From an uncultured Clostridia bacterium (GTDB lineage: Bacteria; Bacillota; Clostridia; Christensenellales; Pumilibacteraceae), in assembly GCA_947588325.1 (NCBI GenBank), contig CANPYH010000019.1, positions 1 through 16,238 on the forward strand: DNA of 16,238 nucleotides, read 5' to 3'. A program made the position numbers and the translations under genes. How positions within the stretch are numbered: position 1 is the stretch's first letter; each line of letters begins with the position of its first letter. Positions 5,711-13,893 of the stretch are shown in pieces. The notes below the pieces were generated by a model. That model was not told the DNA's origin, made no database searches, and saw only the letters and a program-made list of their open reading frames with translations.

Positions 5711-7369
5711 ATGGCACAAAAAGTAATCAATGGAGTTATGCTCAGAAAGATGATTCTCAACGGAGCTAAACTTCTTGACAGTAATAAACAACACGTGGAC
5801 TCGCTCAACGTCTTTCCCGTGCCCGACGGAGATACGGGGACAAATATGTCCTTGACTCTTATTTCCGCGGCAAAGGAAGTTACGAGCTGTCCCAATAATG
5901 ATATTAGCACGCTCTGCGACGCTATCGCAAGAGGGGCTTTAAGGGGAGCAAGAGGCAACAGCGGCGTTATAACCAGCCAGATACTCAAAGGTATGTCGGT
6001 GGAGCTTGCCAAGTGCTCAAGCGAGATTACGGTTAAAGACCTCTCCCGAGCCATGGTTAGCGGCAGCGAGATTGCCTATAAAGCGGTTACGAAGCCGCAG
6101 GAAGGAACTATCCTGACGGTGATTCGCGTTATGAGCGAACACTCCGTTAAGCTTGCTAAACGTAATTCTAACATTATAGACTTCTTCAACTCGGTTATCA
6201 AGGTCGGCGAAGAAACATTGCAGCAAACGCCCGAAATGTTGCCTGCATTGAAAAAGGCAGGCGTGGTAGACGCGGGCGGCCGCGGACTACTCATCGTATT
6301 CCAAGGGTTCTGCAACAGCCTTCTCGGCAAAGAGGAAGTCAACCTCGAGTTCGACGACAGCATAAAGAAGGCGGCGGAGGGCAAATCCACAAACAACTAC
6401 GAACAATTCCATGTGGATCTTACCAGCCTCGACGCAATCGAGTTTGCATATTGCACGGAATTCTTCGTCATTAACCTTAAGAAAACTACCAAGGAATCGG
6501 ATATTGACGTGTTCCGTGACAGGCTGTTGAAGATAGGCGACTGCGTACTCGTTATCGGCGACCTTACGATGGTTAAAGTGCATGTGCATACCAACAACCC
6601 CGGTCAGGCGCTCTCTTACGCGCTGGAGCTTGGCGAACTCGACCGCATAAAGATCGAGAACATGTTGGAGCAGAACAGAGCGCTTCTCGCGCATAGCGGG
6701 GAGGAGAACCTCGAACAGTACGGTATGGTGTCGGTATGTTCTGGTAAAGGCTTTGCCGAGATATTCAAGGACCTTGCGGTTAACGAAATAGTCGAGGGCG
6801 GACAGACCATGAACCCGAGTGCGGAGGATATTGCAAACGCGTGCGATAAAATCCGCGCGAGAGACATATTCGTGTTCCCCAATAATAAGAATATAATCCT
6901 TGCGGCAGAGCAGGCTAAAGAGATAAGCAAGCGGGCTATACATGTCGTTCCCACCGTCAATGTGCCTCAGGGCATAGCGGCAGTGCTTGCATTCTCTCCG
7001 ACAGACGCGCCCGACGATATTCTCGATAACATGAAGGAGGCTATGTCATCGGTTAAAGTCGGCAGCGTAACCTTTGCGGTCAGAAAGACGTCGGTAGACG
7101 GGTTTGACTTAAAAGAGGGAGATATAATCGGAATAGGCGAGAAGAAGATCGTCGCAAAGGGCAGCGACATAGATGTCGTCGCCGAACAGCTCCTCGATAA
7201 TCTCATGAACGACGACGTGTCTTGCATCAATATCTATTACGGATACGAGACGACGGAGGACGAAGCAAATGCGTTTGCCGAAAAGGTCGCGGAAAAATAC
7301 GATTCCTGTGACGTTGAGATACACTTCGGCGGGCAGGCGCTGTATTACTACATAATTTCCGTAGAGTAA
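5711..7369 (+). CDS. fakA: Fatty acid kinase catalytic subunit FakA (YloV; DhaL/DegV-associated kinase)
   Basis: A 552-residue ATP-dependent kinase that phosphorylates fatty acids presented by a FakB (DegV-family) binding protein. The acyl phosphate feeds PlsX/PlsY phospholipid synthesis. The N-terminal DhaL-like kinase domain has NVFPVPDGDTGTNM (33-46, metal/ATP binding Asp residues), GARGNSGVI (79-87), EGTILTV (131-137) and DAGGRGL (187-193). The middle has YCTEFFV and VKVHVHTNNPG. The protein ends GGQALYYYIISVE, typical of the family. The ATG at 5711 gives the usual length (about 550) and the expected start just before the DhaL domain. GGAGG at 5692-5696 lies 14 nt upstream, somewhat far. 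A TTG at 5624 would add 29 unconserved residues. The Asp23-family gene that normally precedes it is absent. No fakB is in the window. Confidence 0.93.
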   Translation: MAQKVINGVMLRKMILNGAKLLDSNKQHVDSLNVFPVPDGDTGTNMSLTLISAAKEVTSCPNNDISTLCDAIARGALRGARGNSGVITSQILKGMSVELAKCSSEITVKDLSRAMVSGSEIAYKAVTKPQEGTILTVIRVMSEHSVKLAKRNSNIIDFFNSVIKVGEETLQQTPEMLPALKKAGVVDAGGRGLLIVFQGFCNSLLGKEEVNLEFDDSIKKAAEGKSTNNYEQFHVDLTSLDAIEFAYCTEFFVINLKKTTKESDIDVFRDRLLKIGDCVLVIGDLTMVKVHVHTNNPGQALSYALELGELDRIKIENMLEQNRALLAHSGEENLEQYGMVSVCSGKGFAEIFKDLAVNEIVEGGQTMNPSAEDIANACDKIRARDIFVFPNNKNIILAAEQAKEISKRAIHVVPTVNVPQGIAAVLAFSPTDAPDDILDNMKEAMSSVKVGSVTFAVRKTSVDGFDLKEGDIIGIGEKKIVAKGSDIDVVAEQLLDNLMNDDVSCINIYYGYETTEDEANAFAEKVAEKYDSCDVEIHFGGQALYYYIISVE

Positions 7370-7385
7370 TAGTCACAAGGCGTTT

Positions 7386-7409
7386 GGGGCGGTATTATCC
7401 GCCCCTTTA
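7386..7409 (+). terminator. Terminator-like hairpin between fakA and recG
   Basis: GGGGCGG (7386-7392) and CCGCCCC (7399-7405) form a perfect 7-bp GC stem with a TATTAT loop, followed by TTTAT. The T-run is short, so termination may be partial. I see no convincing promoter between it and recG, so recG probably depends on read-through from fakA. Confidence 0.6.
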
Positions 7410-7442
7410 TCATATCGGTAATAATTTCAAATCGGGACAATC

Positions 7443-9425
7443 ATGCAACTTTCGGACATAAAAGGGCTTGGAACAAAGCGAATAGAAAAACTCGCGTCTT
7501 GCGGAATATACGATCCGCTCGACCTTTTGTTGCTGTTTCCGAGCAAATACTTTGACAAGAACCGAGTTATCGATTGGAACAATATTTCAAACGGCGAAAG
7601 CGTCATATTCTATGGTAAAGTATCGGGCAAACCGATGTTAAGACGAATAAGAAAGGGTCTGTCTCTCGTGAAAGCGACTATAGACGTGGGGAGCAGAAAC
7701 GTCTCAAGCACCTGGTTCAATCAGGACTATGTAATCAGGCGGCTGTCGCTGCCCACTCCTCTCATTATAAGCGGCAAGGTCAAGCGGACGGGGAATTATA
7801 TAGAGATAACGGGACCGCAGATAATAGCGGACAGAGAGGCGGAAGTCCTCCCGATATACAGGCTCCCGAGCGGTTTGACGCAAACGGTCATGTGCGACGC
7901 CGCCGAATACATACTCTCGCACCTCGATATCAGGGGATATATCGGAAAGGAGCTTGCGGATAAATATGGGCTTATGCCCCTCGGCGAAGCGTTCTCACGC
8001 GTACATTTCCCCAAAAATCTCGACGAAGCGACGGTAGCCCGCAAAAGTATTGCGCTGGAAAATCTCGCATACACGCTGAGCATATACAACATAGCCAAGG
8101 ATAACTCGCATGTCGGGCGGACGAGATTTTACCGTGGCGATTATTCTTCGCTAAAACCCGCAATATCATCGCTCGACTTCACTTTGACCGAAGATCAGCA
8201 GTCGGCGGTAAAGGAGATTATATCCGAGCTCAGCTCCAAACATAAAATGAACGTATTGCTTCAGGGTGATGTGGGAAGCGGCAAAACCATCGTCGCCTTT
8301 CTCGCTATGTACTACTGCGCACTTTCCGGCTATCAGAGCGCGATTATGGCGCCGACGGAAATACTTGCCAATCAACACCATGCAAAAGCAAAGGAATTTT
8401 TCAGCAGGTTAGGACTTAATGTTTGCCTCTTGACAGGCAGCGTTGACAAGAGCAGAGCGGACAAACTTGCCGCAATTGAGAACGGCAGTGCGCAAATAAT
8501 AGTCGGAACGCACGCTATCTTAAACGGGGGAGTTAAGTTCTGCGACCTCGGACTGACGGTAACCGACGAGCAACACCGTTTCGGCGTATGTCAGCGCGGC
8601 GCTCTCGAAAACAAAGCCGAACAGACGGATAACATAGTAATGTCCGCGACCCCAATACCGCGCACTCTTGCTCTGTCTCTGTACGGTCAGCTTAAAACGG
8701 TGGTAATTTCCTCACGGCCGTCGGGCAAAAACAATATTATGACAGCCATAGTACCGCAAAAAAAGCTGGAAGATATGTACGGGTATATACTTAACAAGGC
8801 TAAATGCGGCGAAAAGACATATATCGTCTGTCCGCGCGTAGACAGCGAGGACACGGTAAGCGCGGTGTCGCTGTATTCCCAGCTGTCCAAAACCGCACTC
8901 AAAAGCGTCGGGATCGGGCTGCTTCACGGTAGGCAAAAAGACGCGGATAAGAATGCGGCCATGCAAGCCTTTGCCCAAGGCAGAACTATGGTTCTTGTCA
9001 GCACTACGGTCATAGAAGTGGGCATAGACGTCAAAGAGGCAAGCACCATGGTTATTTTCGGCGCAGAGTACTTCGGATTAAGCCAGCTTCACCAGTTGCG
9101 CGGCAGGGTAGGCAGAGACGGCAAGGAGAGCTATTGCTTTGTCGTGACGGACGGCGAACCGTCAGAGCGTCTTAAGTTCTTCCGCTCCTGTTCGGACGGT
9201 TTCAAGCTCGCGGAATACGACTTCGAAATGCGCGGGGCAGGCGACTTCCTCGGAACCAGACAACACGGTCAAGGCTCTGACCTTGCCGACGTCAGGATAA
9301 ACGCCGAGATGATAGGCAAAGCCCGCGCAATAAGTGAGGAACTGCTTTCCGACCCGCAAGTTCATAAAGCCCTTTCGGATAACGCCGAAAAGAGCGAATT
9401 TATTAAATCTCTGTCTCTCAGTTGA
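7443..9425 (+). CDS. recG: ATP-dependent DNA helicase RecG
   Basis: A 660-residue branch-migration helicase that remodels stalled forks, R-loops and Holliday junctions. Residues 1 to about 240 hold the N-terminal region with the OB-fold wedge domain (ILSHLDIRGYIGKEL; PIYRLPSGLT). Helicase lobe 1 has Walker A GDVGSGKT (275-282), APTEILANQH, TGS, GTHAIL, Walker B DEQH (375-378) and RFGVCQR. SATPIPRTL (401-409) is motif III. Lobe 2 contains STTVIEVGIDV, QLRGRVGRDGKESYCF and the RecG-specific GAGDFLGTRQHG. The length is normal and all motifs are intact. The ATG at 7443 has only a weak upstream GGGA, which suggests modest translation. It sits after fakA, as in Bacillus where only sdaAB-sdaAA intervene. 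Confidence 0.97.
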   Translation: MQLSDIKGLGTKRIEKLASCGIYDPLDLLLLFPSKYFDKNRVIDWNNISNGESVIFYGKVSGKPMLRRIRKGLSLVKATIDVGSRNVSSTWFNQDYVIRRLSLPTPLIISGKVKRTGNYIEITGPQIIADREAEVLPIYRLPSGLTQTVMCDAAEYILSHLDIRGYIGKELADKYGLMPLGEAFSRVHFPKNLDEATVARKSIALENLAYTLSIYNIAKDNSHVGRTRFYRGDYSSLKPAISSLDFTLTEDQQSAVKEIISELSSKHKMNVLLQGDVGSGKTIVAFLAMYYCALSGYQSAIMAPTEILANQHHAKAKEFFSRLGLNVCLLTGSVDKSRADKLAAIENGSAQIIVGTHAILNGGVKFCDLGLTVTDEQHRFGVCQRGALENKAEQTDNIVMSATPIPRTLALSLYGQLKTVVISSRPSGKNNIMTAIVPQKKLEDMYGYILNKAKCGEKTYIVCPRVDSEDTVSAVSLYSQLSKTALKSVGIGLLHGRQKDADKNAAMQAFAQGRTMVLVSTTVIEVGIDVKEASTMVIFGAEYFGLSQLHQLRGRVGRDGKESYCFVVTDGEPSERLKFFRSCSDGFKLAEYDFEMRGAGDFLGTRQHGQGSDLADVRINAEMIGKARAISEELLSDPQVHKALSDNAEKSEFIKSLSLS

Positions 9426-9435
9426 CTGTTTTTGC

Positions 9436-9464
9436 TTGACTTATATATTTTTATCTGTTATAAT
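9436..9464 (+). promoter_or_regulatory. Near-consensus sigma-A promoter of the histidine operon
   Basis: TTGACT (9436-9441), a 17-nt AT-rich spacer, and a perfect TATAAT (9459-9464). Transcription would begin near 9471, inside the palindrome that follows immediately. A promoter this strong ahead of an amino acid operon fits control by a repressor. Confidence 0.9.
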
Positions 9465-9500
9465 CGCTTTAATACTTTATCAAGATAAAGTGATAAAGCG
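9465..9500 (+). promoter_or_regulatory. 36-nt imperfect palindrome abutting the his promoter, candidate operator
   Basis: The left arm CGCTTTAATACTTTATC (9465-9481) and right arm GATAAAGTGATAAAGCG (9484-9500) match as inverted repeats at 15 of 17 positions around a central AA. The unit CTTTATC/GATAAAG occurs once perfectly and once imperfectly (CTTTAAT) on the left and twice on the right, with an 8-nt period. The site starts directly after the -10 hexamer and covers the expected start point, the classic place for a repressor to block initiation. The inner part could also fold as a weak AU hairpin in the RNA. There is no T-box or his-leader peptide. The cognate regulator is unknown; a TrpR-family HisR/YerC protein is one guess. 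Confidence 0.55.
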
Positions 9501-9519
9501 AATGTAGCAGGGTGACATT

Positions 9520-10719
9520 ATGACCAAAGTTCAATTACCCTTCGGCATGCAGGATTATCTGCCCGAAGAATGTTACAACAAAGAGTTATCCGAAAAACGT
9601 ATGACCGAAATATTCACGTCATACGGTTATAAGCGCGTTGCGACGCCCAGCCTCGAATACTGTGATTTATTCACGGCAGACGGTGCAATGGCGGGGAATA
9701 AGCTCTTCAAACTTACGGATACCGACGGCGAACTGCTCGCACTCCGCGCAGACCCGACCATACAAGTATGCAGAATGTACGTTACCAATATGAGCGGCGT
9801 ACAGCGCATGTACTACGCTCTCGATTCCTTTGAATATGTAAGCGACTCCAACTCCGCACGCGACCGCGAGTTTGCGCAGGTAGGCGCGGAGCTGTTAGGG
9901 GCAAGCGGCATTGACGGAGAAGTCGAGTTGCTCTGCATGGCGGTGGACGCGCTCAATGCGGCGGGACTGGATAAATTCGTAATAGAGCTCGGTCATGTCG
10001 GTTACTTCGAAGGGCTTGCCGAAGAGTTTGGATTAAGCGCGGATAGCGTAGCAAAGCTCAAAGCGCTTATTAACAAAAAGGATATGCTCGGCGTGGAAAT
10101 GCTTTTCAGTGAACTTGGGGTTTGCGAAAAGAACAAGGAGAGCATACTTTCGCTTCCTCTTCTCTTCGGGGGTTCGGAAGTATTGGATAAAGCGGCGGCA
10201 CTTTGCAATAACGATAAGAGCCGCGCTGCGATCTCCCGCCTCAAAACGCTTACGGATAAGTTAGACAGCATGGGGCTGGGGAAGTACTTCTCGATAGATC
10301 TCGGGCTGGTCTCGGGCAATAACTATTATACAGGGCTTATCTTCAAGGGCATATGCGAGGGCGTTGGCGCATCCATACTCGACGGAGGAAGATATGACGG
10401 ACTTTGCGACAGAATGGGCAAGTCCGCAGAAGCGGTCGGGTTCGGGATCGGTGTTAAGCGTTTACTCACGGCGTTAAAGCAGGCGGGCGTCTGGGAAAAG
10501 GCGCCCAAGGCGGATATAGCCTTTGCGGTTATTGACCGCAACGAGGCGGCGGTGCGCTCGGCGATCGCAAAACTCCGCAAGAAGAACCGCGTTGTCAGAG
10601 TATTCGGCGACGAGAATGATCTGGTTGCGTATTGCAAGGAAAGAGGGATAACGAGAGCAATACTTTTTGACGGCGGTCCGATTGAGTTGAACTTCGCGTC
10701 GAAGGGGGATAAGCAATGA
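9520..10719 (+). CDS. hisZ: ATP phosphoribosyltransferase regulatory subunit HisZ
   Basis: A 399-residue histidyl-tRNA-synthetase paralogue that lost aminoacylation and instead partners short-form HisG, giving it activity and histidine feedback control. Class II synthetase features remain: LPFGMQDYLPEE at the start, RADPT (76-80), a motif 2 region FEYVSDSN...REFAQVGAELLG (104-127), GGRYDGL (289-295) and motif 3 GFGIGVKRLL (307-316). The histidine-binding loop reads LVSGNNYYTG (263-272) instead of the LVRGLDYYTG of true HisRS, which supports HisZ. The C-terminal 70 or so residues resemble a reduced anticodon-binding domain. The short HisG encoded 4 nt into its end (ATGA overlap) confirms the assignment. 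The ATG has AGGGTG about 6 nt upstream. This is the first gene of the his operon. Confidence 0.93.
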   Translation: MTKVQLPFGMQDYLPEECYNKELSEKRMTEIFTSYGYKRVATPSLEYCDLFTADGAMAGNKLFKLTDTDGELLALRADPTIQVCRMYVTNMSGVQRMYYALDSFEYVSDSNSARDREFAQVGAELLGASGIDGEVELLCMAVDALNAAGLDKFVIELGHVGYFEGLAEEFGLSADSVAKLKALINKKDMLGVEMLFSELGVCEKNKESILSLPLLFGGSEVLDKAAALCNNDKSRAAISRLKTLTDKLDSMGLGKYFSIDLGLVSGNNYYTGLIFKGICEGVGASILDGGRYDGLCDRMGKSAEAVGFGIGVKRLLTALKQAGVWEKAPKADIAFAVIDRNEAAVRSAIAKLRKKNRVVRVFGDENDLVAYCKERGITRAILFDGGPIELNFASKGDKQ

Positions 10720-11333
10720 TAACGGTAGCATTGGCAAAAGGACGTTTGGCGGAGAAGTCGGTAGAACTGCTGGAGAAGTGCGGTCTTAAACTCGACGACC
10801 TCAAAGTCGAGACGAGAAAGCTCGTTTTGTTCGACGACAGCGGCGAATATAAATTTGTCTTTGTCAAGCCCAGCGACGTACCGACTTACATAGAGCGCGG
10901 AGTAGCCGACTTCGGCGTAGTCGGGAAGGACACCCTCCTCGAAGCGGATAAAGACATATACGAAATGCTCGACCTGAAATTCGGTAAATGCCGCATGTGC
11001 GTTTGCGGGTATCCCGACTCCCTCCAAAAAGCGGGGGGAATACTACGCGTCGGCACCAAATACGAGAGAATAACTCGGGAATACTTCGGCGCTCGCGGAA
11101 AAACGGTGGATATAATAAAACTCAACGGCTCGGTCGAACTCGCTCCCGTAATGGGACTTTCGGATGTTATCGTGGACATTGTCGAAAGCGGGAAGACGCT
11201 CGAAGCGAACGGACTTTCCGTTCTCGAAGAAGTATGCTCATGCAGTGCGAGACTGGTCGTAAACAGAGTAAGCCTCAAAACCAAAAAAGGACTGCTCGAA
11301 CTGCTGGAAACTATTAAAGGAAATATTGGCTGA
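10716..11333 (+). CDS. hisG: ATP phosphoribosyltransferase catalytic subunit, short form (HisG-S)
   Basis: A 205-residue enzyme for the first committed step of histidine synthesis: ATP plus PRPP gives N1-(5-phosphoribosyl)-ATP. It begins MITVALAKGRL and has KPSDVPTYIERGVADFGVVGKD (51-72), plus the PRPP-binding segment ELAPVMGLSDVIVDIVESG (141-159) followed by TL. It ends soon after, lacking the roughly 80-residue C-terminal ACT-like regulatory domain of long HisG, so it needs HisZ, which lies just upstream. The start overlaps the hisZ stop (ATGA) and is served by GGGGG at 10704-10708. Several cysteines cluster near residues 92-97 (CRMCVC), which is uncommon but has no clear meaning. Confidence 0.96.
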   Translation: MITVALAKGRLAEKSVELLEKCGLKLDDLKVETRKLVLFDDSGEYKFVFVKPSDVPTYIERGVADFGVVGKDTLLEADKDIYEMLDLKFGKCRMCVCGYPDSLQKAGGILRVGTKYERITREYFGARGKTVDIIKLNGSVELAPVMGLSDVIVDIVESGKTLEANGLSVLEEVCSCSARLVVNRVSLKTKKGLLELLETIKGNIG

Positions 11334-11334
11334 T

Positions 11335-12600
11335 ATGAAAATATTCGATAAAGAAAAGGGACTTAAAAGGGTATTTTCCCGCACCCGCACTCTCTCCGAC
11401 GACATCAGAGAGCGCGTGCAGGAAATTATTAACAATGTGCGGGAGAATGGTGATAAGGCGTTATTCGACTACGCCGCACGTTTCGACAGGGTAACTCTCA
11501 CGGCAGAGACGGTAAAAATCTCGGAAGCGGAAATAGCAGAGGCGTATTCCGCCATGCCCGAGTCGCTGCTTAACGCCCTTCGCAACGCCAAGCGGAACAT
11601 CGAGAACTACCACAAAAAGCAACTGCTGAAAGGTGAGCTTACGGAGAGCGTCAAGGGCGGCAAAAAGGGGTATATGATAAGACCCGTGACCCGCGCGGGA
11701 ATTTATGTTCCGGGGGGCAAGGCGTCCTATCCCAGCTCGGTACTTATGGCAGCCGTGCCCGCCCGCGTTGCGGGAGTAACGGACATAGTTATGTGCACGC
11801 CCGGAGCAAGCCCGCTCACAATTGTAGCCGCCGCAGAGTGCGGAGTTAAGGAGATATTCAAAATAGGCGGAGCGCAGGCGATAGCGGCTATGGCATACGG
11901 CACCGAAAGCGTACCGAAGTGCGACGTTATCTGCGGTCCGGGCAACATGTACGTAGCCGAGGCAAAGAAGCTGATATACGGCGCGGCAGGTATAGATATG
12001 ATAGCCGGACCAAGCGAGATATTGATCGTCGCCGACGGCTCTGCAGATAAGAAATTCCTCGCCGCAGATCTGCTCTCACAGGCGGAGCATGACGAAACGG
12101 CTATGAGCGTACTTGTAACGACGGACAGTAAACTCGCCGAAGAAGTCAGCGAAGAGGTCAGCGCACAGCTTGCCCGTCTGCCCAAAAAAGACATTGCGGG
12201 CAAGTCCGTGGATTCTTACGGCACGATAATAGTTGCGAACACTATCGAAGAATGTATAGACATATCCAACAGCATTGCTCCCGAGCACCTCGAACTGTGC
12301 GTAGAAGAGCCCGAAAAGCTCCTTCCGCTCGTCAGGAATGCAGGCGCTGTGTTTCTCGGACACTGGTCTCCCGAACCGCTCGGGGACTACTATGCGGGGA
12401 CTAACCATGTACTGCCCAATTGCGGTACGGCAAGATACTTCTCCGCGCTCGGGGTAAGCAACTTTATTAAGCGTATAAGCCTTATAGAATACGACGAAAA
12501 CGCATTGAAAGATGCGGCAAGCGACATTATATCTCTCGCGGAAGCGGAGGGACTGACAGCGCATGCAAACTCTATACGCGTGCGCTTCGAGGAGAAATGA
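11335..12600 (+). CDS. hisD: Histidinol dehydrogenase
   Basis: A 421-residue NAD- and zinc-dependent enzyme that oxidises L-histidinol to L-histidine in two steps, the end of the pathway. Diagnostic segments are YVPGGKASYPSSVLM (124-138), GGAQAIAAMAYGTESVPKCD (178-197), GPGNMYVAEAK (201-211), DMIAGPSEI (221-229), LLSQAEHDE (246-254) and GDYYAGTNHVLP (350-361). The zinc ligands Gln249, His252, Asp351 and His410, and the catalytic Glu317-His318, match E. coli 259/262/360/419 and 326/327. Start choice: the ATG at 11335 gives the common MKI-type N-terminus, but a TTG at 11326, overlapping the end of hisG, is closer to AAAGGA (11316-11321) and adds three residues. The difference does not affect function. 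Confidence 0.95.
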   Translation: MKIFDKEKGLKRVFSRTRTLSDDIRERVQEIINNVRENGDKALFDYAARFDRVTLTAETVKISEAEIAEAYSAMPESLLNALRNAKRNIENYHKKQLLKGELTESVKGGKKGYMIRPVTRAGIYVPGGKASYPSSVLMAAVPARVAGVTDIVMCTPGASPLTIVAAAECGVKEIFKIGGAQAIAAMAYGTESVPKCDVICGPGNMYVAEAKKLIYGAAGIDMIAGPSEILIVADGSADKKFLAADLLSQAEHDETAMSVLVTTDSKLAEEVSEEVSAQLARLPKKDIAGKSVDSYGTIIVANTIEECIDISNSIAPEHLELCVEEPEKLLPLVRNAGAVFLGHWSPEPLGDYYAGTNHVLPNCGTARYFSALGVSNFIKRISLIEYDENALKDAASDIISLAEAEGLTAHANSIRVRFEEK

Positions 12601-12601
12601 T

Positions 12602-13183
12602 ATGAGAACAGCCGAAACGGTTCGTAAAACAAAAGAAACGGACATCTACGCAAAACTCGATCTCGACGGAAACGGAGTAGCGGATATCGATACGGGTATC
12701 GGATTTTTCGACCACATGCTCAGCATTATAGCCGTGCATGGGGGAATGGATCTCACCGTCAAGTGCAAGGGGGATCTTAATGTGGACGGGCATCACACCG
12801 TCGAAGATATCGGTATTGTTATAGGTAAACTGTTCGAAGAGGCGCTCGGGGATAAGAAGGGTATAGCGCGCTTTGCATGCGAGTACGTTCCGATGGACGA
12901 CTCGCTCGCAAGAAGCGTTATAGACCTTTCGGGCAGGAGCTTTCTCGTTTATAACGCGGGACATCTTTCGGGTTATATAGGGAATTACGATTCCGACCTT
13001 ACAGAGGAATTTTTCAGAGCCGTATGTTCTTACGGCATGATTAACCTGCACATTGACCTGCTTCGCGGCTCCAATACGCATCACATGTGCGAGGCAATAT
13101 TCAAGTCTTTCGCAAGGGCGATAGGCGCCGCGTCGCGCGTCGTGACGGATAAAGTGCTCAGCACAAAAGGTTCGCTCGAATGA
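12602..13183 (+). CDS. hisB: Imidazoleglycerol-phosphate dehydratase, monofunctional
   Basis: A 193-residue manganese enzyme that dehydrates imidazoleglycerol phosphate to imidazole acetol phosphate. The two internally repeated metal motifs are present: DGHHTVED (62-69) and NTHHMCEA (158-165), together with GIGFFDHML (32-40, His38). The protein is the stand-alone dehydratase; no histidinol-phosphate phosphatase domain is fused, so that step needs another gene (HisJ- or HisN-type) elsewhere. GAGGAG (12589-12594) lies 7 nt before the ATG, which is 1 nt after the hisD stop. An upstream in-frame start would lie inside hisD and lacks conservation. hisC, normally between hisD and hisB in many Firmicutes, is missing. 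Confidence 0.97.
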   Translation: MRTAETVRKTKETDIYAKLDLDGNGVADIDTGIGFFDHMLSIIAVHGGMDLTVKCKGDLNVDGHHTVEDIGIVIGKLFEEALGDKKGIARFACEYVPMDDSLARSVIDLSGRSFLVYNAGHLSGYIGNYDSDLTEEFFRAVCSYGMINLHIDLLRGSNTHHMCEAIFKSFARAIGAASRVVTDKVLSTKGSLE

Positions 13184-13893
13184 TACTCTTTCCCGCAATA
13201 GACATATACGACGGCAGGGCGGTACGCCTGCTTAAAGGCGAGTATGACAAAATAACCGTGTACGGCGAACCGCTTGCCATGGCAGAGAAATTCGAAGAAG
13301 TCGGGGCGGAGTGGGTCCATATAGTAGACCTGAACGGCGCGGCGGGCTACGGCGACAACCTGAAGATTATCGAAAAGATTGCCGCAAAAACATCGCTTAA
13401 AATCGAGACGGGCGGCGGCGTTCGTTCGCGCGAGAGGATTAAAGCCGTATTGGACAGCGGCGCAAAGCGGGTTATACTCGGAACCATGTGCGCCGAACAG
13501 CCCGAAAAGGCGGGCGAGCTGATCGCCGAGTTCGGGCCCGAAAGCATAGTTTGCGGCCTGGACGTAAAGAACGGTAAAGTGGCGGTTCGTGGCTGGAAAG
13601 AAACTTCGGAGATAACCCCTACAGACCTCGGAAAGGTGCTGTGCGGTTACGGCGCGAAGTACTTTCTGTATACCGACGTATCGCGCGACGGAATGCTTAC
13701 GGGCGCAAACGCCGCGGCGACGGCAGAACTAACCGATAAACTTAAGTCTAACGTTATAGCGAGCGGCGGTGTGAAGGATATCGACGACATAAAATCGCTG
13801 AAAGCACTCGGCATTTACGGCGCTATTATCGGTAAGGCATATTATGAAGGAAAAATCGATTTAAGAGAGGCAATAAAATTATGTATGAATTGA
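13180..13893 (+). CDS. hisA: ProFAR isomerase, HisA
   Basis: A 237-residue TIM-barrel enzyme converting ProFAR to PRFAR, the substrate of the HisH-HisF synthase. It begins MILFPAIDIYDGRAVRLLKG, with catalytic Asp8. The second catalytic Asp is Asp128 in CGLDVKNG. VDLNGA (49-54), ETGGGVRS (76-83), VRGWKE (136-141, with the HisA-typical Trp139), TDVSRDGMLTG (165-175) and IASGGV (193-198) complete the half-barrel pattern. The RGWKE loop and TDVSRDG mark it as HisA and not HisF. A dual-function PriA isomerase (TrpF activity) as in Actinobacteria is unlikely in this context. The start overlaps the hisB stop (ATGA). The next gene is hisIE, whereas hisF usually follows hisA. Confidence 0.96.
   Translation: MILFPAIDIYDGRAVRLLKGEYDKITVYGEPLAMAEKFEEVGAEWVHIVDLNGAAGYGDNLKIIEKIAAKTSLKIETGGGVRSRERIKAVLDSGAKRVILGTMCAEQPEKAGELIAEFGPESIVCGLDVKNGKVAVRGWKETSEITPTDLGKVLCGYGAKYFLYTDVSRDGMLTGANAAATAELTDKLKSNVIASGGVKDIDDIKSLKALGIYGAIIGKAYYEGKIDLREAIKLCMN

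Noticed and set aside
10326..11027. 233-codon open frame on the minus strand across the hisZ/hisG junction
   Set aside because: It is antisense to two clearly assigned genes and has no motif, promoter or ribosome binding site.
12563..12601. Upstream in-frame near-cognate start for hisB at 12563
   Set aside because: It lies inside hisD. The ATG at 12602 has GAGGAG at 7 nt and gives the normal dehydratase N-terminus.
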